The notes beneath the pieces were generated by a model. The model ran no database searches. It had not been told where the DNA came from and saw only the letters and a program-made list of their open reading frames with translations. The position numbers and the translations under genes were made by a program. From positions 62,001-126,000 of the forward strand of contig NZ_VLPK01000008.1 in assembly GCF_007558865.1 (NCBI RefSeq): 64,000 nt of DNA, given 5' to 3'. Below are positions 18,392-25,553 of this stretch, in pieces (positions within the stretch are counted from its first letter, which is position 1; each line of letters starts with the position of its first letter). Origin of the DNA: Mucilaginibacter corticis (lineage in GTDB: Bacteria > Bacteroidota > Bacteroidia > Sphingobacteriales > Sphingobacteriaceae).

Positions 18392-18726
18392 TGGGTCATG
18401 ATTTAGTGACAAGATAAAGATATTACACTAAAAAGAATATTTAATAAAGCTCTTGTTTATAAGGATTAGGGGTTTGCTTCTTCATGAAATTTGTTTTGAC
18501 TTTCCGGAGTGATCCCGGCCCTGGTAAATCCCGGAGCGGTGCCGTATAGCTGACCGGCTTATTTAACGATCACTAAATCAATTCAGGGCTTCAGATTTTA
18601 ACGTGTAAATCAATTGGATACACTTTTTTCAGCACTGCGCTAATCCTTGTTTTGCTCCATCATCAATAAATAAGATGTAAAACGGGGGTTACCCCATTAC
18701 CGTCATGGATTTATATTAAAGCAATT
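18392..18726. other. Divergent intergenic region between GH30 and rteC-like genes
   Basis: These 335 bases carry the promoters of the minus-strand GH30 operon and the plus-strand RteC gene. I see no ORF of note and no strong hairpin. A TATCTTTA box close to the TAnnTTTG consensus lies on the minus strand just before the GH30 gene, but without a clear -33 partner. Confidence 0.5.
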
Positions 18727-19572
18727 ATGTACAATCAACGTTACGAAAAATGCCTGCAGGACCTGCAGGCAGAAATCAAACTATTGGACGAAGCCGGCAT
18801 TTCACCGGCAGACCGTATCCGGCAAAGTGTACCCATCATCAGCCGGGTCACCGCGGATGTAAGGGAGCAGGTGTTACAGGATGGCTTTGGCGACGCGGCG
18901 CAGGAGATCAGTTTTTTCAAACAAGTCAAACCTCAAATGCTGGCTTTACGGCTATTTGAAACCTTGTTTTACAATTTATGTACCGGCAAGCCCGAAGGAA
19001 CGCCAGAAATGCTGAAAGCTTATTATGAGGCGGAACTCTTACAGGTATTCCGGGAATTTAAAGTCAACCCGTTCGCCTATGCTTACTATAAAGCCGGTGC
19101 CTGCGAACTTGACCATTTCTACTTTATCCGCGACGCGAAGCTCCATGATTTGCCCATTTGTGAGCTCATCGATCCCTCACCCGGTTTCTCCACCGCCATG
19201 GATTATTCCTTCGCAAAATTTATCGCCTATGAAAAGCTCCGGGATCATCTTTTGCAGCAATTGACCAATGAACTGATCCGGGAGAAAGTTTCAGGCGCCG
19301 CGTTAAACGAGCTGCCCATGATCCGCTGGACCGGCGACTCGATCAACCTCGCTGAACTGGGTTACGGGATCTGGCTGACCGGCCAGGTCAATAACGGTCA
19401 TGCCACGATAACCGAGATCCTCGCAGTCCTGGAATCAATATTTAATATCAGGATCGGGACCGCCTTCCGCAGGTGGCAGTCCATCAGCCGGAGAAAAAGG
19501 CTGAGCCAGACCAAATATACCGATGAAATGAAAGCGGCGCTGGTGAAAAGACTGGATGATGAGAATAGCTGA
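18727..19572 (+). CDS. RteC-domain protein
   Basis: A 281-residue protein of the RteC family, named after the regulator of excision in Bacteroides conjugative transposons of the CTnDOT type. Visible family blocks are the N-terminal helical segment, EISFFKQVKPQMLALRLFETLFYN (about 58-81), and the C-terminal RWTGDSINLAELGYGIWLTG (about 199-218), which ends in a probable DNA-binding helical region with IGTAFRRWQSISRRKR. Known RteC activates excision genes. No xis, integrase or tra genes are next to it here, so it may be a remnant or a recruited regulator. Stand-alone RteC proteins are frequent in Sphingobacteriaceae. Confidence 0.85.
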   Translation: MYNQRYEKCLQDLQAEIKLLDEAGISPADRIRQSVPIISRVTADVREQVLQDGFGDAAQEISFFKQVKPQMLALRLFETLFYNLCTGKPEGTPEMLKAYYEAELLQVFREFKVNPFAYAYYKAGACELDHFYFIRDAKLHDLPICELIDPSPGFSTAMDYSFAKFIAYEKLRDHLLQQLTNELIREKVSGAALNELPMIRWTGDSINLAELGYGIWLTGQVNNGHATITEILAVLESIFNIRIGTAFRRWQSISRRKRLSQTKYTDEMKAALVKRLDDENS

Positions 19573-19830
19573 AATATCAATTTTCGGGATTTATGCGATT
19601 TGTGGGAAGAACCGCATTTAGCTGGCCTTGGTAAGCGTTTGATCTCAGTGCCGTTAGAACATCCTTTTAATGGACGATTTGGGAGAAATCCCTGTTTTTC
19701 GACTGCGACGCCGTAGGTTTTCACAAAGTAAAAATACCCGGCACTGATCCGCCATTTAATCTCAACCTTTAGTTCATAATTATAAGCAATGTCTTCAGGA
19801 TGTTTCATTAGTTTATTTGGTTTTAGTTCG

Positions 19831-19860
19831 AAAAATGTGCCGGTTAGCCGGCGCATTTTT
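19831..19860. terminator. Bidirectional terminator-like hairpin 1
   Basis: A 13-bp stem with one G-T wobble (AAAAATGTGCCGG / CCGGCGCATTTTT), loop TTAG. The A5/T5 ends make it effective in both directions. It lies 259 bases after the rteC stop. Confidence 0.8.
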
Positions 19861-19911
19861 GAAATTGTACATGTCTACGCTTCTCACAAGGTAGAATCAT
19901 AGGTTGGTTCG

Positions 19912-19938
19912 AAAGGTGCCGGGTCCTCCGGCACCTTT
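19912..19938 (+). terminator. Terminator-like hairpin 2
   Basis: A perfect 11-bp stem (AAAGGTGCCGG / CCGGCACCTTT) with loop GTCCT and a terminal T4. It is preceded by GGTTCG, like hairpin 1 (AGTTCG), only 51 bases downstream of it. Confidence 0.8.
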
Positions 19939-20040
19939 TATGAACAGCTGATGCGCCGGGAGATCATGATACTCAAACGTTCTTTATCGTTTTTTCATTC
20001 GTAAAATGAGATTAGTTAAGTTAAAAAAATGATGGTACCT

Positions 20041-20070
20041 AACACCCACCAGGAGCAGGTGGGTGTTTTT
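20041..20070 (+). terminator. Terminator-like hairpin 3
   Basis: A perfect 10-bp stem (AACACCCACC / GGTGGGTGTT), loop AGGAGCA, then three further T. It lies 22 bases before the truncated NAD(P)-binding ORF. Confidence 0.85.
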
Positions 20071-20092
20071 CGTTTACTCCGAACGTATTTAA

Positions 20093-20209
20093 ATGATCAA
20101 AAACAACATATTGTTAACTGGCGCGCCGGGACAGATCGGAACCGGTGGCCGCGCCGTTTCTAAATATGTCAAACTGAGCGCGCCTCCGGGAGTAGGGGGG
20201 CTTCTTTAA
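20093..20209 (+). pseudogene. Truncated NmrA/SDR-type NAD(P)-binding protein fragment
   Basis: A 38-codon frame starts with NNILLTGAPGQIGTGGRAV, which closely resembles the first strand and glycine-rich nucleotide loop of NmrA-like or extended SDR proteins (usually 280-300 residues). After about residue 24 the similarity stops, the sequence turns to SAPPGVGGLL and ends at TAA. The rest of the domain is absent. It sits 10 bases before gcvH, so the break point lies just upstream of the gcvH operon. It is probably a remnant; a role as a short leader peptide is possible but unlikely. Confidence 0.6.
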
Positions 20210-20219
20210 GTCAAATTAT

Positions 20220-20603
20220 ATGAAAGAATATCCTGCAAATTTAAAATACACGGCAGACCATGAATGGGTAAGCCTTAATGGCAATGAAGTAACTGTCGGC
20301 ATCACCGCCTTCGCCGCAGGTGAATTGGGCGACCTGGTCTATCTTGACCTGCGCGCTGCCGGAACGTACCTGGAGGCTGGTGAGGTATTCGGGACCATTG
20401 AAGCGGTGAAGACCGTATCCGACCTGATCATGCCTGTGAGCGGCACTATTACCGCTGTAAACATCCTGGCGATCTCAGCCCCTGAAGAAATCGCAGGTGA
20501 TGTTTATGGCATGGCAGGCTGGCTGATCAAGGTGTTGCTAGAAGACCCGGCTGAAACCGAAGGCTTGCTGGAAAGGGGCGCTTATTATAAACTTATCGCT
20601 TGA
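20220..20603 (+). CDS. gcvH: Glycine cleavage system H protein (lipoyl carrier)
   Basis: A 127-residue H protein, the lipoylated shuttle that carries the aminomethyl group from the P protein to the T and L proteins during glycine breakdown. The lipoyl-accepting Lys64 lies in GTIEAVKTVSDLIMPVSG, and the N-terminal KYTADHEWV and ITAFAAGELGDLVYLDL are standard. It looks intact. P, T and L genes are not nearby, so it is an orphan or second copy. It begins a plus-strand operon with histidine decarboxylase, threonine dehydrogenase and a sigma factor. Threonine dehydrogenase products lead to glycine, which gives one possible link. Confidence 0.93.
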   Translation: MKEYPANLKYTADHEWVSLNGNEVTVGITAFAAGELGDLVYLDLRAAGTYLEAGEVFGTIEAVKTVSDLIMPVSGTITAVNILAISAPEEIAGDVYGMAGWLIKVLLEDPAETEGLLERGAYYKLIA

Positions 20604-20608
20604 TTTTT

Positions 20609-20758
20609 ATGTACAAAACTTTACAGCTGCAACCGATCACTGATTTGCTTCCGTGCAGTGAGATCACCCGGGAAGATGGCCGGCAGGTCATTGCCTTCTG
20701 CGCGAATAACGAACCCGTCCCGTCCGGGCGGCCGGCTGATGTGGCAGCACAATTTTGA
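20609..20758 (+). CDS. Small ORF of unknown function between gcvH and histidine decarboxylase
   Basis: A 49-residue frame starts 5 bases after the gcvH stop and ends 41 bases before the decarboxylase ATG. It begins MYKTLQLQPI and has two cysteines and no hydrophobic segment. I do not recognise it. The position inside a tight operon supports a real gene, but the length is also compatible with chance or with a gene remnant. Confidence 0.4.
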   Translation: MYKTLQLQPITDLLPCSEITREDGRQVIAFCANNEPVPSGRPADVAAQF

Positions 20759-20799
20759 AGGAACAGATATTTCCGCACAAACATTTCGATCAAAATAAC

Positions 20800-21915
20800 A
20801 TGAATACACTTTTAGAGCAGGATCAGATACGCCTGGATAATTATATCAGCAAAGTAAAAGAGCGCGCGGCACAGTTCCTGGGTTACCCGATCGCGGTGGA
20901 TTTTAATTACGATGAACTGCTGCCGCTGCTGCGCTACCCGTTAAACAATGTCGGCGACCCTACGGTCGAATCTACCTATGATTTGAACTCCCGTTCGCTG
21001 GAAATGGAAGTACTGGCTTTTTTCGCGGATCTTTTCCGCGCCAGGGCAGGCGAGTGGTGGGGCTACGTGACCAACGGCGGTTCCGAAGGCAACCTGTACG
21101 GGCTTTATGTCGCCCGTGAGTTATACCCCAAAGCGATGGTATATTATTCAGAAGCGACGCATTACAGCATTCAAAAGAATATCAGCCTGCTCAACATGCC
21201 CAGCATCGTCATCCGCACTCAAGAGAACGGCGAGATCGATTATGAGGACCTTTGCAATACCATTAAGCTGAACAGGCACCTGCCCGTGATCATGGTGGCC
21301 AATATCGGTACCACGATGACCGAGGCCAAGGACGATATCATCCGCATCAAAAGCATTTTCAAGGAGAACGCCATCGCAGCCAGTTATATCCATTGCGACG
21401 CCGCCCTGACCGGTTGTTACGCCGGTTTCCTGGAACCTAAGCCACCCTTTGACTTCCGGGACGGCGCGGACAGTATCGCCATCAGCGGGCATAAGTTCCT
21501 GGGCTCGCCGATACCCTGCGGCGCGGTGATCGTAAAAAAGATCTACCGTGACCGGATCGGCAGAGAGGTGCCCTACATCGGCACGCTTGATACCACCATT
21601 TCGGGATCTCGTAACGGCCACAGCCCGGTATTCCTTTGGTACCGGATCAGGCAATTGGGACTGGACGGGATAAAAAGGCGGATCGAAGAGAGTCTTGAAC
21701 TGGCTGCTTACACCATAACACAATTTCAATCTATCGGTATAACGGCCCGGAGAAATGAAAACGCCATTACGGTGGTCTTCCCCCAGCCATCGCAACAGGT
21801 CATTTTGAAATGGCAGCTGGCGACAGACGCCGGCCGGTCTCATATTTTATGTATGCCCGGCGTAAAGAAGCAACATATTGATCTATTGATCGCAGATATA
21901 AAAACAGGAATTTAA
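20800..21915 (+). CDS. hdc: PLP-dependent histidine decarboxylase
   Basis: A 371-residue group II pyridoxal-phosphate decarboxylase, closest by eye to the bacterial histidine decarboxylases that make histamine. Seen: GYVTNGGSEGNLYGLY (substrate and PLP phosphate site, about 88-103), stacking His121 in EATHYSIQKN, Asp200 in HCDAAL, and the PLP Lys232 in ISGHKFLGSP. An in-frame TTG at 20755 would add 15 residues that precede the family start, so ATG 20800 is used. Decarboxylation consumes a proton, so an acid-stress role is possible. Close relatives decarboxylate other amino acids, so the substrate is likely but not certain. Confidence 0.85.
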   Translation: MNTLLEQDQIRLDNYISKVKERAAQFLGYPIAVDFNYDELLPLLRYPLNNVGDPTVESTYDLNSRSLEMEVLAFFADLFRARAGEWWGYVTNGGSEGNLYGLYVARELYPKAMVYYSEATHYSIQKNISLLNMPSIVIRTQENGEIDYEDLCNTIKLNRHLPVIMVANIGTTMTEAKDDIIRIKSIFKENAIAASYIHCDAALTGCYAGFLEPKPPFDFRDGADSIAISGHKFLGSPIPCGAVIVKKIYRDRIGREVPYIGTLDTTISGSRNGHSPVFLWYRIRQLGLDGIKRRIEESLELAAYTITQFQSIGITARRNENAITVVFPQPSQQVILKWQLATDAGRSHILCMPGVKKQHIDLLIADIKTGI

Positions 21916-21917
21916 AG

Positions 21918-22850
21918 ATGAAAAAAGATCACATATTGATTATCGGCGCGCTCGGCCAGATCGGTACCGAACTCACTATCGCGCTCAGGGAAATCCATGG
22001 CGAAGCCAACATCTTTGCCGCGGACATCCAGGCCACAGGCAGCGGTCCCAATTATCTGTGTCTTGACGCGCTCGATCATCAGCAGCTGGAGAAAGTGGTC
22101 AAAGAACACGGCATCAACCAGATCTATTTACTGGCAGCCATGTTATCCGCCAACGGGGAGAAGGATATCAATGCCGCCTGGCGCCTGAATGTCCAGAGCC
22201 TGATGTCTGTCCTGCAGATCGCCAAAGAGCAAAAGCTGGATAAAGTTTTTTGGCCGAGCAGTATCGCTATCTTCGGCCATAATGCTGCCAAGCATAACTG
22301 CCGCCAGCACGCGCGCGCGGAACCGGTCACGGTTTACGGCATCAGTAAAAAAGCCGGTGAACACTTCTGCAATTACTATTTCGAACATTATGGGGTGGAT
22401 GTACGCAGCCTGCGCTTTCCCGGCCTGATCTCGTATACTGCGCCTCCCGGGGGCGGAACAACGGATTACGCGGTGGATATATACCACCAGGCAATCAAGA
22501 ATCAGCATTATTCCTGCTTTCTTAAAGAAGATTGCTGCCTGCCGATGATGTATATGCCCGACGCGATCCGTGCGATACTCGAACTCATGGACGCGCCCAA
22601 AGAAAACATCACGATCAGGACCTCTTACAATATCGCGGGTATGAGTTTCGCCCCCTGCGATATCGCGGCCGCGATCAAAAAACATATCCCGGATTTTACC
22701 ATGGATACGCAAGTCGATTTCCGGCAGGCCATCGCCCAAAGCTGGCCGGCCAGTATTGATGACGCGCAGGCCAGCGCGGACTGGGGCTGGAAACCCGGGT
22801 ATGACCTGCAAAGTATGACCAAAGACATGCTGGAAAATCTGCAGCGATGA
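21918..22850 (+). CDS. tdh: SDR-type L-threonine 3-dehydrogenase
   Basis: A 310-residue extended short-chain dehydrogenase. It resembles the epimerase-like NAD-dependent L-threonine 3-dehydrogenases of Bacteroidota, which oxidise threonine to 2-amino-3-ketobutyrate. The NAD motif is GALGQIGTEL (10-19); catalytic Tyr140 and Lys144 are in VTVYGISKKAGEHFC, with Ser114/115 in WPSSIAIFG. The C-terminal segment binds substrate. It starts 2 bases after the decarboxylase stop and its own stop overlaps the next start as ATGA. A UDP-sugar epimerase is the main alternative, but the block YGISKKAGEHFCNYYFEHYGVDVR fits threonine dehydrogenase better. Confidence 0.88.
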   Translation: MKKDHILIIGALGQIGTELTIALREIHGEANIFAADIQATGSGPNYLCLDALDHQQLEKVVKEHGINQIYLLAAMLSANGEKDINAAWRLNVQSLMSVLQIAKEQKLDKVFWPSSIAIFGHNAAKHNCRQHARAEPVTVYGISKKAGEHFCNYYFEHYGVDVRSLRFPGLISYTAPPGGGTTDYAVDIYHQAIKNQHYSCFLKEDCCLPMMYMPDAIRAILELMDAPKENITIRTSYNIAGMSFAPCDIAAAIKKHIPDFTMDTQVDFRQAIAQSWPASIDDAQASADWGWKPGYDLQSMTKDMLENLQR

Positions 22851-23680
22851 GAGGTATTCACATTACCAGCTCGATCACGGACAGGGGAAGCCAGGCGGTC
22901 GAGCTATATTTTAACGATATTTCAAAAACTGCGCTGCTGAGCGGCCAGGAAGAAGTGGAGCTGGCGCAAAAGATCCGCCAGGGTGACCAGGCAGCGCTGG
23001 ATAAGCTGGTGAGCGCCAATTTACGCTTCGTGGTTTCTGTTGCCAAGAAATACCAGTACCAGGGCCTGCCCTTAAGTGACCTGATCAATGAAGGTAATCT
23101 GGGCCTGATCAAGGCGGCCAAACGGTTTGATGAAACCCGCGGCTTCAAGTTCATTTCTTTCGCGGTCTGGTGGATCCGCCAGAGCATTGTCGCGGGCCTG
23201 CTCGAAAACGCCCGGATGATCCGTTTGCCATCCAATATTGTTGCCGATATCTCTCAGATCAACCGTGCCGCGGGGGCGATCGAGCAGGAAACCACACGTG
23301 CGCCCACACAGGAACAGATCGCTCAACTGGCTAAGATGAGTCTGAACAAAGTCAGGGACGGCCTGCACAGCGCGGCATGGACCTGTTCGTATGATTCCGT
23401 TTTAGATGAAGATGGTTATACTTTGCTGGACCGTTTGAGTAGCCCGGATCATGAAACTGATAAGCACTTGCTGGCAGAATCGCGGCAGCAGGAAATGCAA
23501 AGCCAGCTCTGCCGTCTGTCTGGAAAAGAACAGCAGGTGATCCGTATGACCTATGGTTTTAATAACACTTACGAAATGTCGGCCTCTGAGATCTCCGGGA
23601 TCTTAGGTCTGAGCGCCGAGCGGATCCGTCAGATCAGGAACAGCGCTTTGGATAAGTTAAAAGCCGGCCTGGTAAAATAA
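22847..23680 (+). CDS. RpoD-type sigma-70 factor (probably group 2)
   Basis: A 277-residue sigma factor. Region 1.2 (SQAVELYFNDI), region 2 (NLRFVVSVAKKYQ, GNLGLIKAAKRFDETRGFKFISFAVWWIRQSI), region 3 and region 4 (SASEISGILGLSAERIRQIRNSALDKL) are all present. The short N-terminus is typical of Bacteroidota RpoD. In memory the primary sigma reads [21 protein letters not shown], whereas this one reads WWIRQSIVAGLLENARMIRLP, with a more diverged region 3. I therefore think it is an alternative, stress-type paralogue. ATGA overlap with tdh shows translational coupling, unusual for a sigma factor behind metabolic genes. No anti-sigma gene is seen. Confidence 0.88.
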   Translation: MRGIHITSSITDRGSQAVELYFNDISKTALLSGQEEVELAQKIRQGDQAALDKLVSANLRFVVSVAKKYQYQGLPLSDLINEGNLGLIKAAKRFDETRGFKFISFAVWWIRQSIVAGLLENARMIRLPSNIVADISQINRAAGAIEQETTRAPTQEQIAQLAKMSLNKVRDGLHSAAWTCSYDSVLDEDGYTLLDRLSSPDHETDKHLLAESRQQEMQSQLCRLSGKEQQVIRMTYGFNNTYEMSASEISGILGLSAERIRQIRNSALDKLKAGLVK

Positions 23681-23681
23681 A

Positions 23682-23918
23682 TTAATTTCGGGCTTGTATG
23701 GCCCTGGTAAATTCATCCGCACCGCCTTCTCGTCCGCAGCCAAAGCATTTAAAGATCTCTTTGGAGGGATAGACCATAAAGGAGGATGTGGTGTCGTTGT
23801 GAAACGGGCAGTTGCCTTTAAGGACCTTTCGGCCTTCCTGCAGCCTGACGTATTGCGTAATTAAACCGATGAAATCGTTTGGATGTAGTTCTGACAAGTT
23901 AATATGCGTATAGCACAA
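23682..23918 (-). CDS. Stand-alone CHC2 zinc-finger protein
   Basis: A 78-residue protein equal to the zinc-binding domain of DnaG-type primases: CPFHNDTTSSF and YPSKEIFKCFGCGREGG, with presumed zinc ligands Cys37, His40, Cys58 and Cys61. No primase TOPRIM domain follows. Such isolated CHC2 proteins are found in plasmids, integrative elements and their remnants in Bacteroidota. No ATG fits; TTG 23918 or TTG 23897 are the candidate starts, while the frame is open upstream to 23963. It is convergent with the sigma gene, one base apart. It may be a shortened primase fragment. Confidence 0.72.
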   Translation of the reverse strand: MCYTHINLSELHPNDFIGLITQYVRLQEGRKVLKGNCPFHNDTTSSFMVYPSKEIFKCFGCGREGGADEFTRAIQARN

Positions 23919-24070
23919 ACATAATAAAGCTGCGCTATGAGCAGCAGCGGTGTTGATAAATTACATGTTGTGAATAAATTTCAGCATTCGTGTGCAAAAA
24001 CAAATTGATGACAGGCGCTGATCAGGTACCTGTGGCGGGAACAATAAAGATGAACCCGAAAGCTTTTTCA

Positions 24071-24340
24071 TTATTTTTTATTGCTGTGGCCGTTCAAAAC
24101 CGACATTATTTCATCGTAGCTATAATAAAGTATACCGCCTATTTTTGATGGCGTCAAAGTTCCGTCCTGGCGCAGTTTGTGCAAGGTATTAGGCGATATT
24201 TTTAATAGGTTTTTCACCTGGTAACTTTTAAGCCATTTCTTTGGCTCGTCGCTCGATTTACCTAATAATGCTTTTATCTCGGTGAGTAATTTTTGTCCGA
24301 ATATTTCTAAATCCTCTTTTGTTATGATTTCAGCTGCCAT
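24071..24340 (-). CDS. Excisionase-like helix-turn-helix protein
   Basis: An 89-residue protein with an N-terminal helix rich in charged residues and a C-terminal HTH_17/MerR-like DNA-binding domain: KSYQVKNLLKISPNTLHKLRQDGTLTPSKIGGILYYSYDEI (about 43-83). The pattern (helix-turn-helix, then a wing with KIGG..YY) is that of excisionases and related small regulators of Bacteroidota mobile elements. It is separated by 152 bases of nothing recognisable from the CHC2 gene, same strand. With RteC and CHC2 it suggests remains of an integrative element. It lies divergent to the SatD operon, which it might regulate (inference). Confidence 0.78.
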   Translation of the reverse strand: MAAEIITKEDLEIFGQKLLTEIKALLGKSSDEPKKWLKSYQVKNLLKISPNTLHKLRQDGTLTPSKIGGILYYSYDEIMSVLNGHSNKK

Positions 24341-24510
24341 GTTTTATTTATTATCAACAGCAAAGCAACGGATGGAGCCGATAACAATTAGGTTGTTAAG
24401 AGGTTGGAAACCACAAATTATTGCTAATTTTCAGTGATGTTTTAAACATTTTATTAAGCTCAATTAGCAGCGGTTATCATGCTGTACACTTGGTTTCATA
24501 AAATAAAATA

Positions 24511-24590
24511 ATTATTTCATTTTATTTGAAATAAAATTATTATTTCATTATTTGTGATATATTATTGACATTTTCACTATATTTGAAATA
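24511..24590 (+). promoter_or_regulatory. Promoter and operator array of the SatD operon
   Basis: An AT-rich block carries four half-sites in alternating orientation: ATTTCA at 24514 and 24542, TGAAAT at 24527 and 24584. The 11-mer TATTTGAAATA occurs twice (24523-24533 and 24580-24590). ATTATTTCAT occurs at 24511 and 24539. TATATTTG (24578-24585) matches the Bacteroidota -7 consensus TAnnTTTG; a TTTG lies 23 bases upstream (24551-24554), slightly too far. The -7 box ends 4 bases before the ATG, so the message could be leaderless. The last repeat overlaps the start codon, fitting a repressor site. Confidence 0.55.
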
Positions 24591-25219
24591 TGAAAGAATA
24601 TATCATCTTAATGGCGGATATCATCGGCAGCCGCAAGCAGGAACAGTCCGAATTAATGGCCGGGTTTAAAGAGATCGTGCAAGCGGCAAATGCGCAGGCC
24701 GGCTGGTTCGTTTCACCATTAACGATCACACTGGGGGATGAGTTCCAGGGCGTGCTTACTGATCCGGGCACAGCCATCCGGGCGATCCTGTTTCTGGAGG
24801 AAATGATCGTGAGCAGGGAGATGGCGTTCAAGCTGCGCTATGTGATCGTCGAAGGGTTGATCGAAACACCCGTTAACCGGGAGATCGCGTACGGGATGCT
24901 GGGAGACGGTTTAACGCGGGCCAGGCAATATCTGACCAACCTGAAAAAGGAAGAATCCCGTTTCTTTTTTTGGCTGAAAGACCAGGCGAAGAAAAAAGCG
25001 TTAAATAATGTTTTTATGGCGCTGCAGGATGTACTCGACGACTGGCGGCCGGAGAAAGATTTTTACCTGGTCAGGGAGTTCCTGGCAGAAGAGAGCTATC
25101 GGAAGGTGGCTGATAAACTTGGCAAAGAACCGTCCCTGATGTGGAAGCGGCGAAAAAGTTTGCGGATAAATACCTATCTTGCCCTAAAAGAAACCAGTGA
25201 TTATATCGCCTATGCCTAA
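24590..25219 (+). CDS. SatD-family protein with cyclase-like N-terminal domain and HTH-like C-terminus
   Basis: A 209-residue protein of the SatD family, named from a streptococcal secretion-and-acid-tolerance operon; biochemical role unknown to me. Residues 1-120 read like a short class III nucleotidyl cyclase. YIILMADIIGSR carries Asp10 at the first metal position and LTITLGDEFQGVL carries Asp50-Glu51 at the second. LRYVIVEG is the matching strand, and GDGLTRARQYL stands where cyclases have GDxxNxAARL. The catalytic Asn and Arg are replaced by Thr109 and Gln113, so activity is doubtful. Residues 155-200 (REFLAEESYRKVADKLGKEPSLMWKRRKSLR) look like a sigma-region-4-type HTH. It overlaps the next gene by 8 bases. 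The cyclase comparison is my inference. Confidence 0.8.
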   Translation: MKEYIILMADIIGSRKQEQSELMAGFKEIVQAANAQAGWFVSPLTITLGDEFQGVLTDPGTAIRAILFLEEMIVSREMAFKLRYVIVEGLIETPVNREIAYGMLGDGLTRARQYLTNLKKEESRFFFWLKDQAKKKALNNVFMALQDVLDDWRPEKDFYLVREFLAEESYRKVADKLGKEPSLMWKRRKSLRINTYLALKETSDYIAYA

Positions 25220-25550
25220 ATTCCTGATCTTAGCTATCCTTTTCGTGGTGACAGAAGTCATTATCGCCTTTTTGTTCGCGGTCATCGCCCAGATCTTCTA
25301 TAAACGGGTAGGCCTGGACTTTAAAGCGATCTTTAAGGGGATGGCCGAACGCGTTTTTTTATTTATCCTGCTGGCGAACGGTTATAGCAGCGCCCTGACT
25401 TTTTTCAGCGCGCTTAAACTGGCCACCCGGCTCAAACATGAAGAGCCTAAGCAGACGCTGGACGGTTTTAACGACTATTACCTCCTGGGGAATTTACTCT
25501 CCGTCGCAGTCGCCATCGGTTATGTCAACGCCTTCCAGCATATACAATAA
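25212..25550 (+). CDS. Small membrane protein of the SatD operon
   Basis: A 112-residue integral membrane protein with three predicted helices (about 4-28, 46-70 and 89-107) and a charged loop (KLATRLKHEEPKQTLDG) between the second and third. I do not recognise the family. ATG 25212 lies inside the last codons of the SatD-family gene, so translation is coupled. Its constant partner may be the SatD-like protein, making it a candidate membrane effector or sensor (inference). Confidence 0.7.
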   Translation: MPKFLILAILFVVTEVIIAFLFAVIAQIFYKRVGLDFKAIFKGMAERVFLFILLANGYSSALTFFSALKLATRLKHEEPKQTLDGFNDYYLLGNLLSVAVAIGYVNAFQHIQ

Positions 25551-25553
25551 ACA

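Larger units (their letters stand above)
19573..20092. other. Gene-poor stretch with three hairpins
   Basis: About 520 bases contain no gene I can support. A minus-strand frame starting at 19808 reads about 80 residues before running antisense through the rteC 3' end; it resembles nothing I know. The stretch holds three strong terminator-like hairpins (listed separately). The first two are preceded by similar sequence (TTCGAAA, two or three bases, then TGCCGG). It looks like a mosaic of 3' gene ends left by deletions or insertions, or a set of small RNA units. Confidence 0.5.

Noticed and set aside
19398..19856. 152-codon minus-strand frame
   Set aside because: Its second half is antisense to the rteC 3' end. 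The first 80 residues from 19808 match nothing known and the start sits beside a hairpin. Kept only as a note in the gene-poor region.
19890..19940. tRNA-like GGTTCGAA segment
   Set aside because: The sequence cannot form a cloverleaf: no anticodon arm, and the flanking GGTGCCGG/CCGGCACC pair forms a hairpin with a 5-base loop instead.
21148..22811. Minus-strand frames of 231 and 222 codons
   Set aside because: Antisense to the decarboxylase and dehydrogenase genes, whose catalytic motifs are intact; no independent start context.
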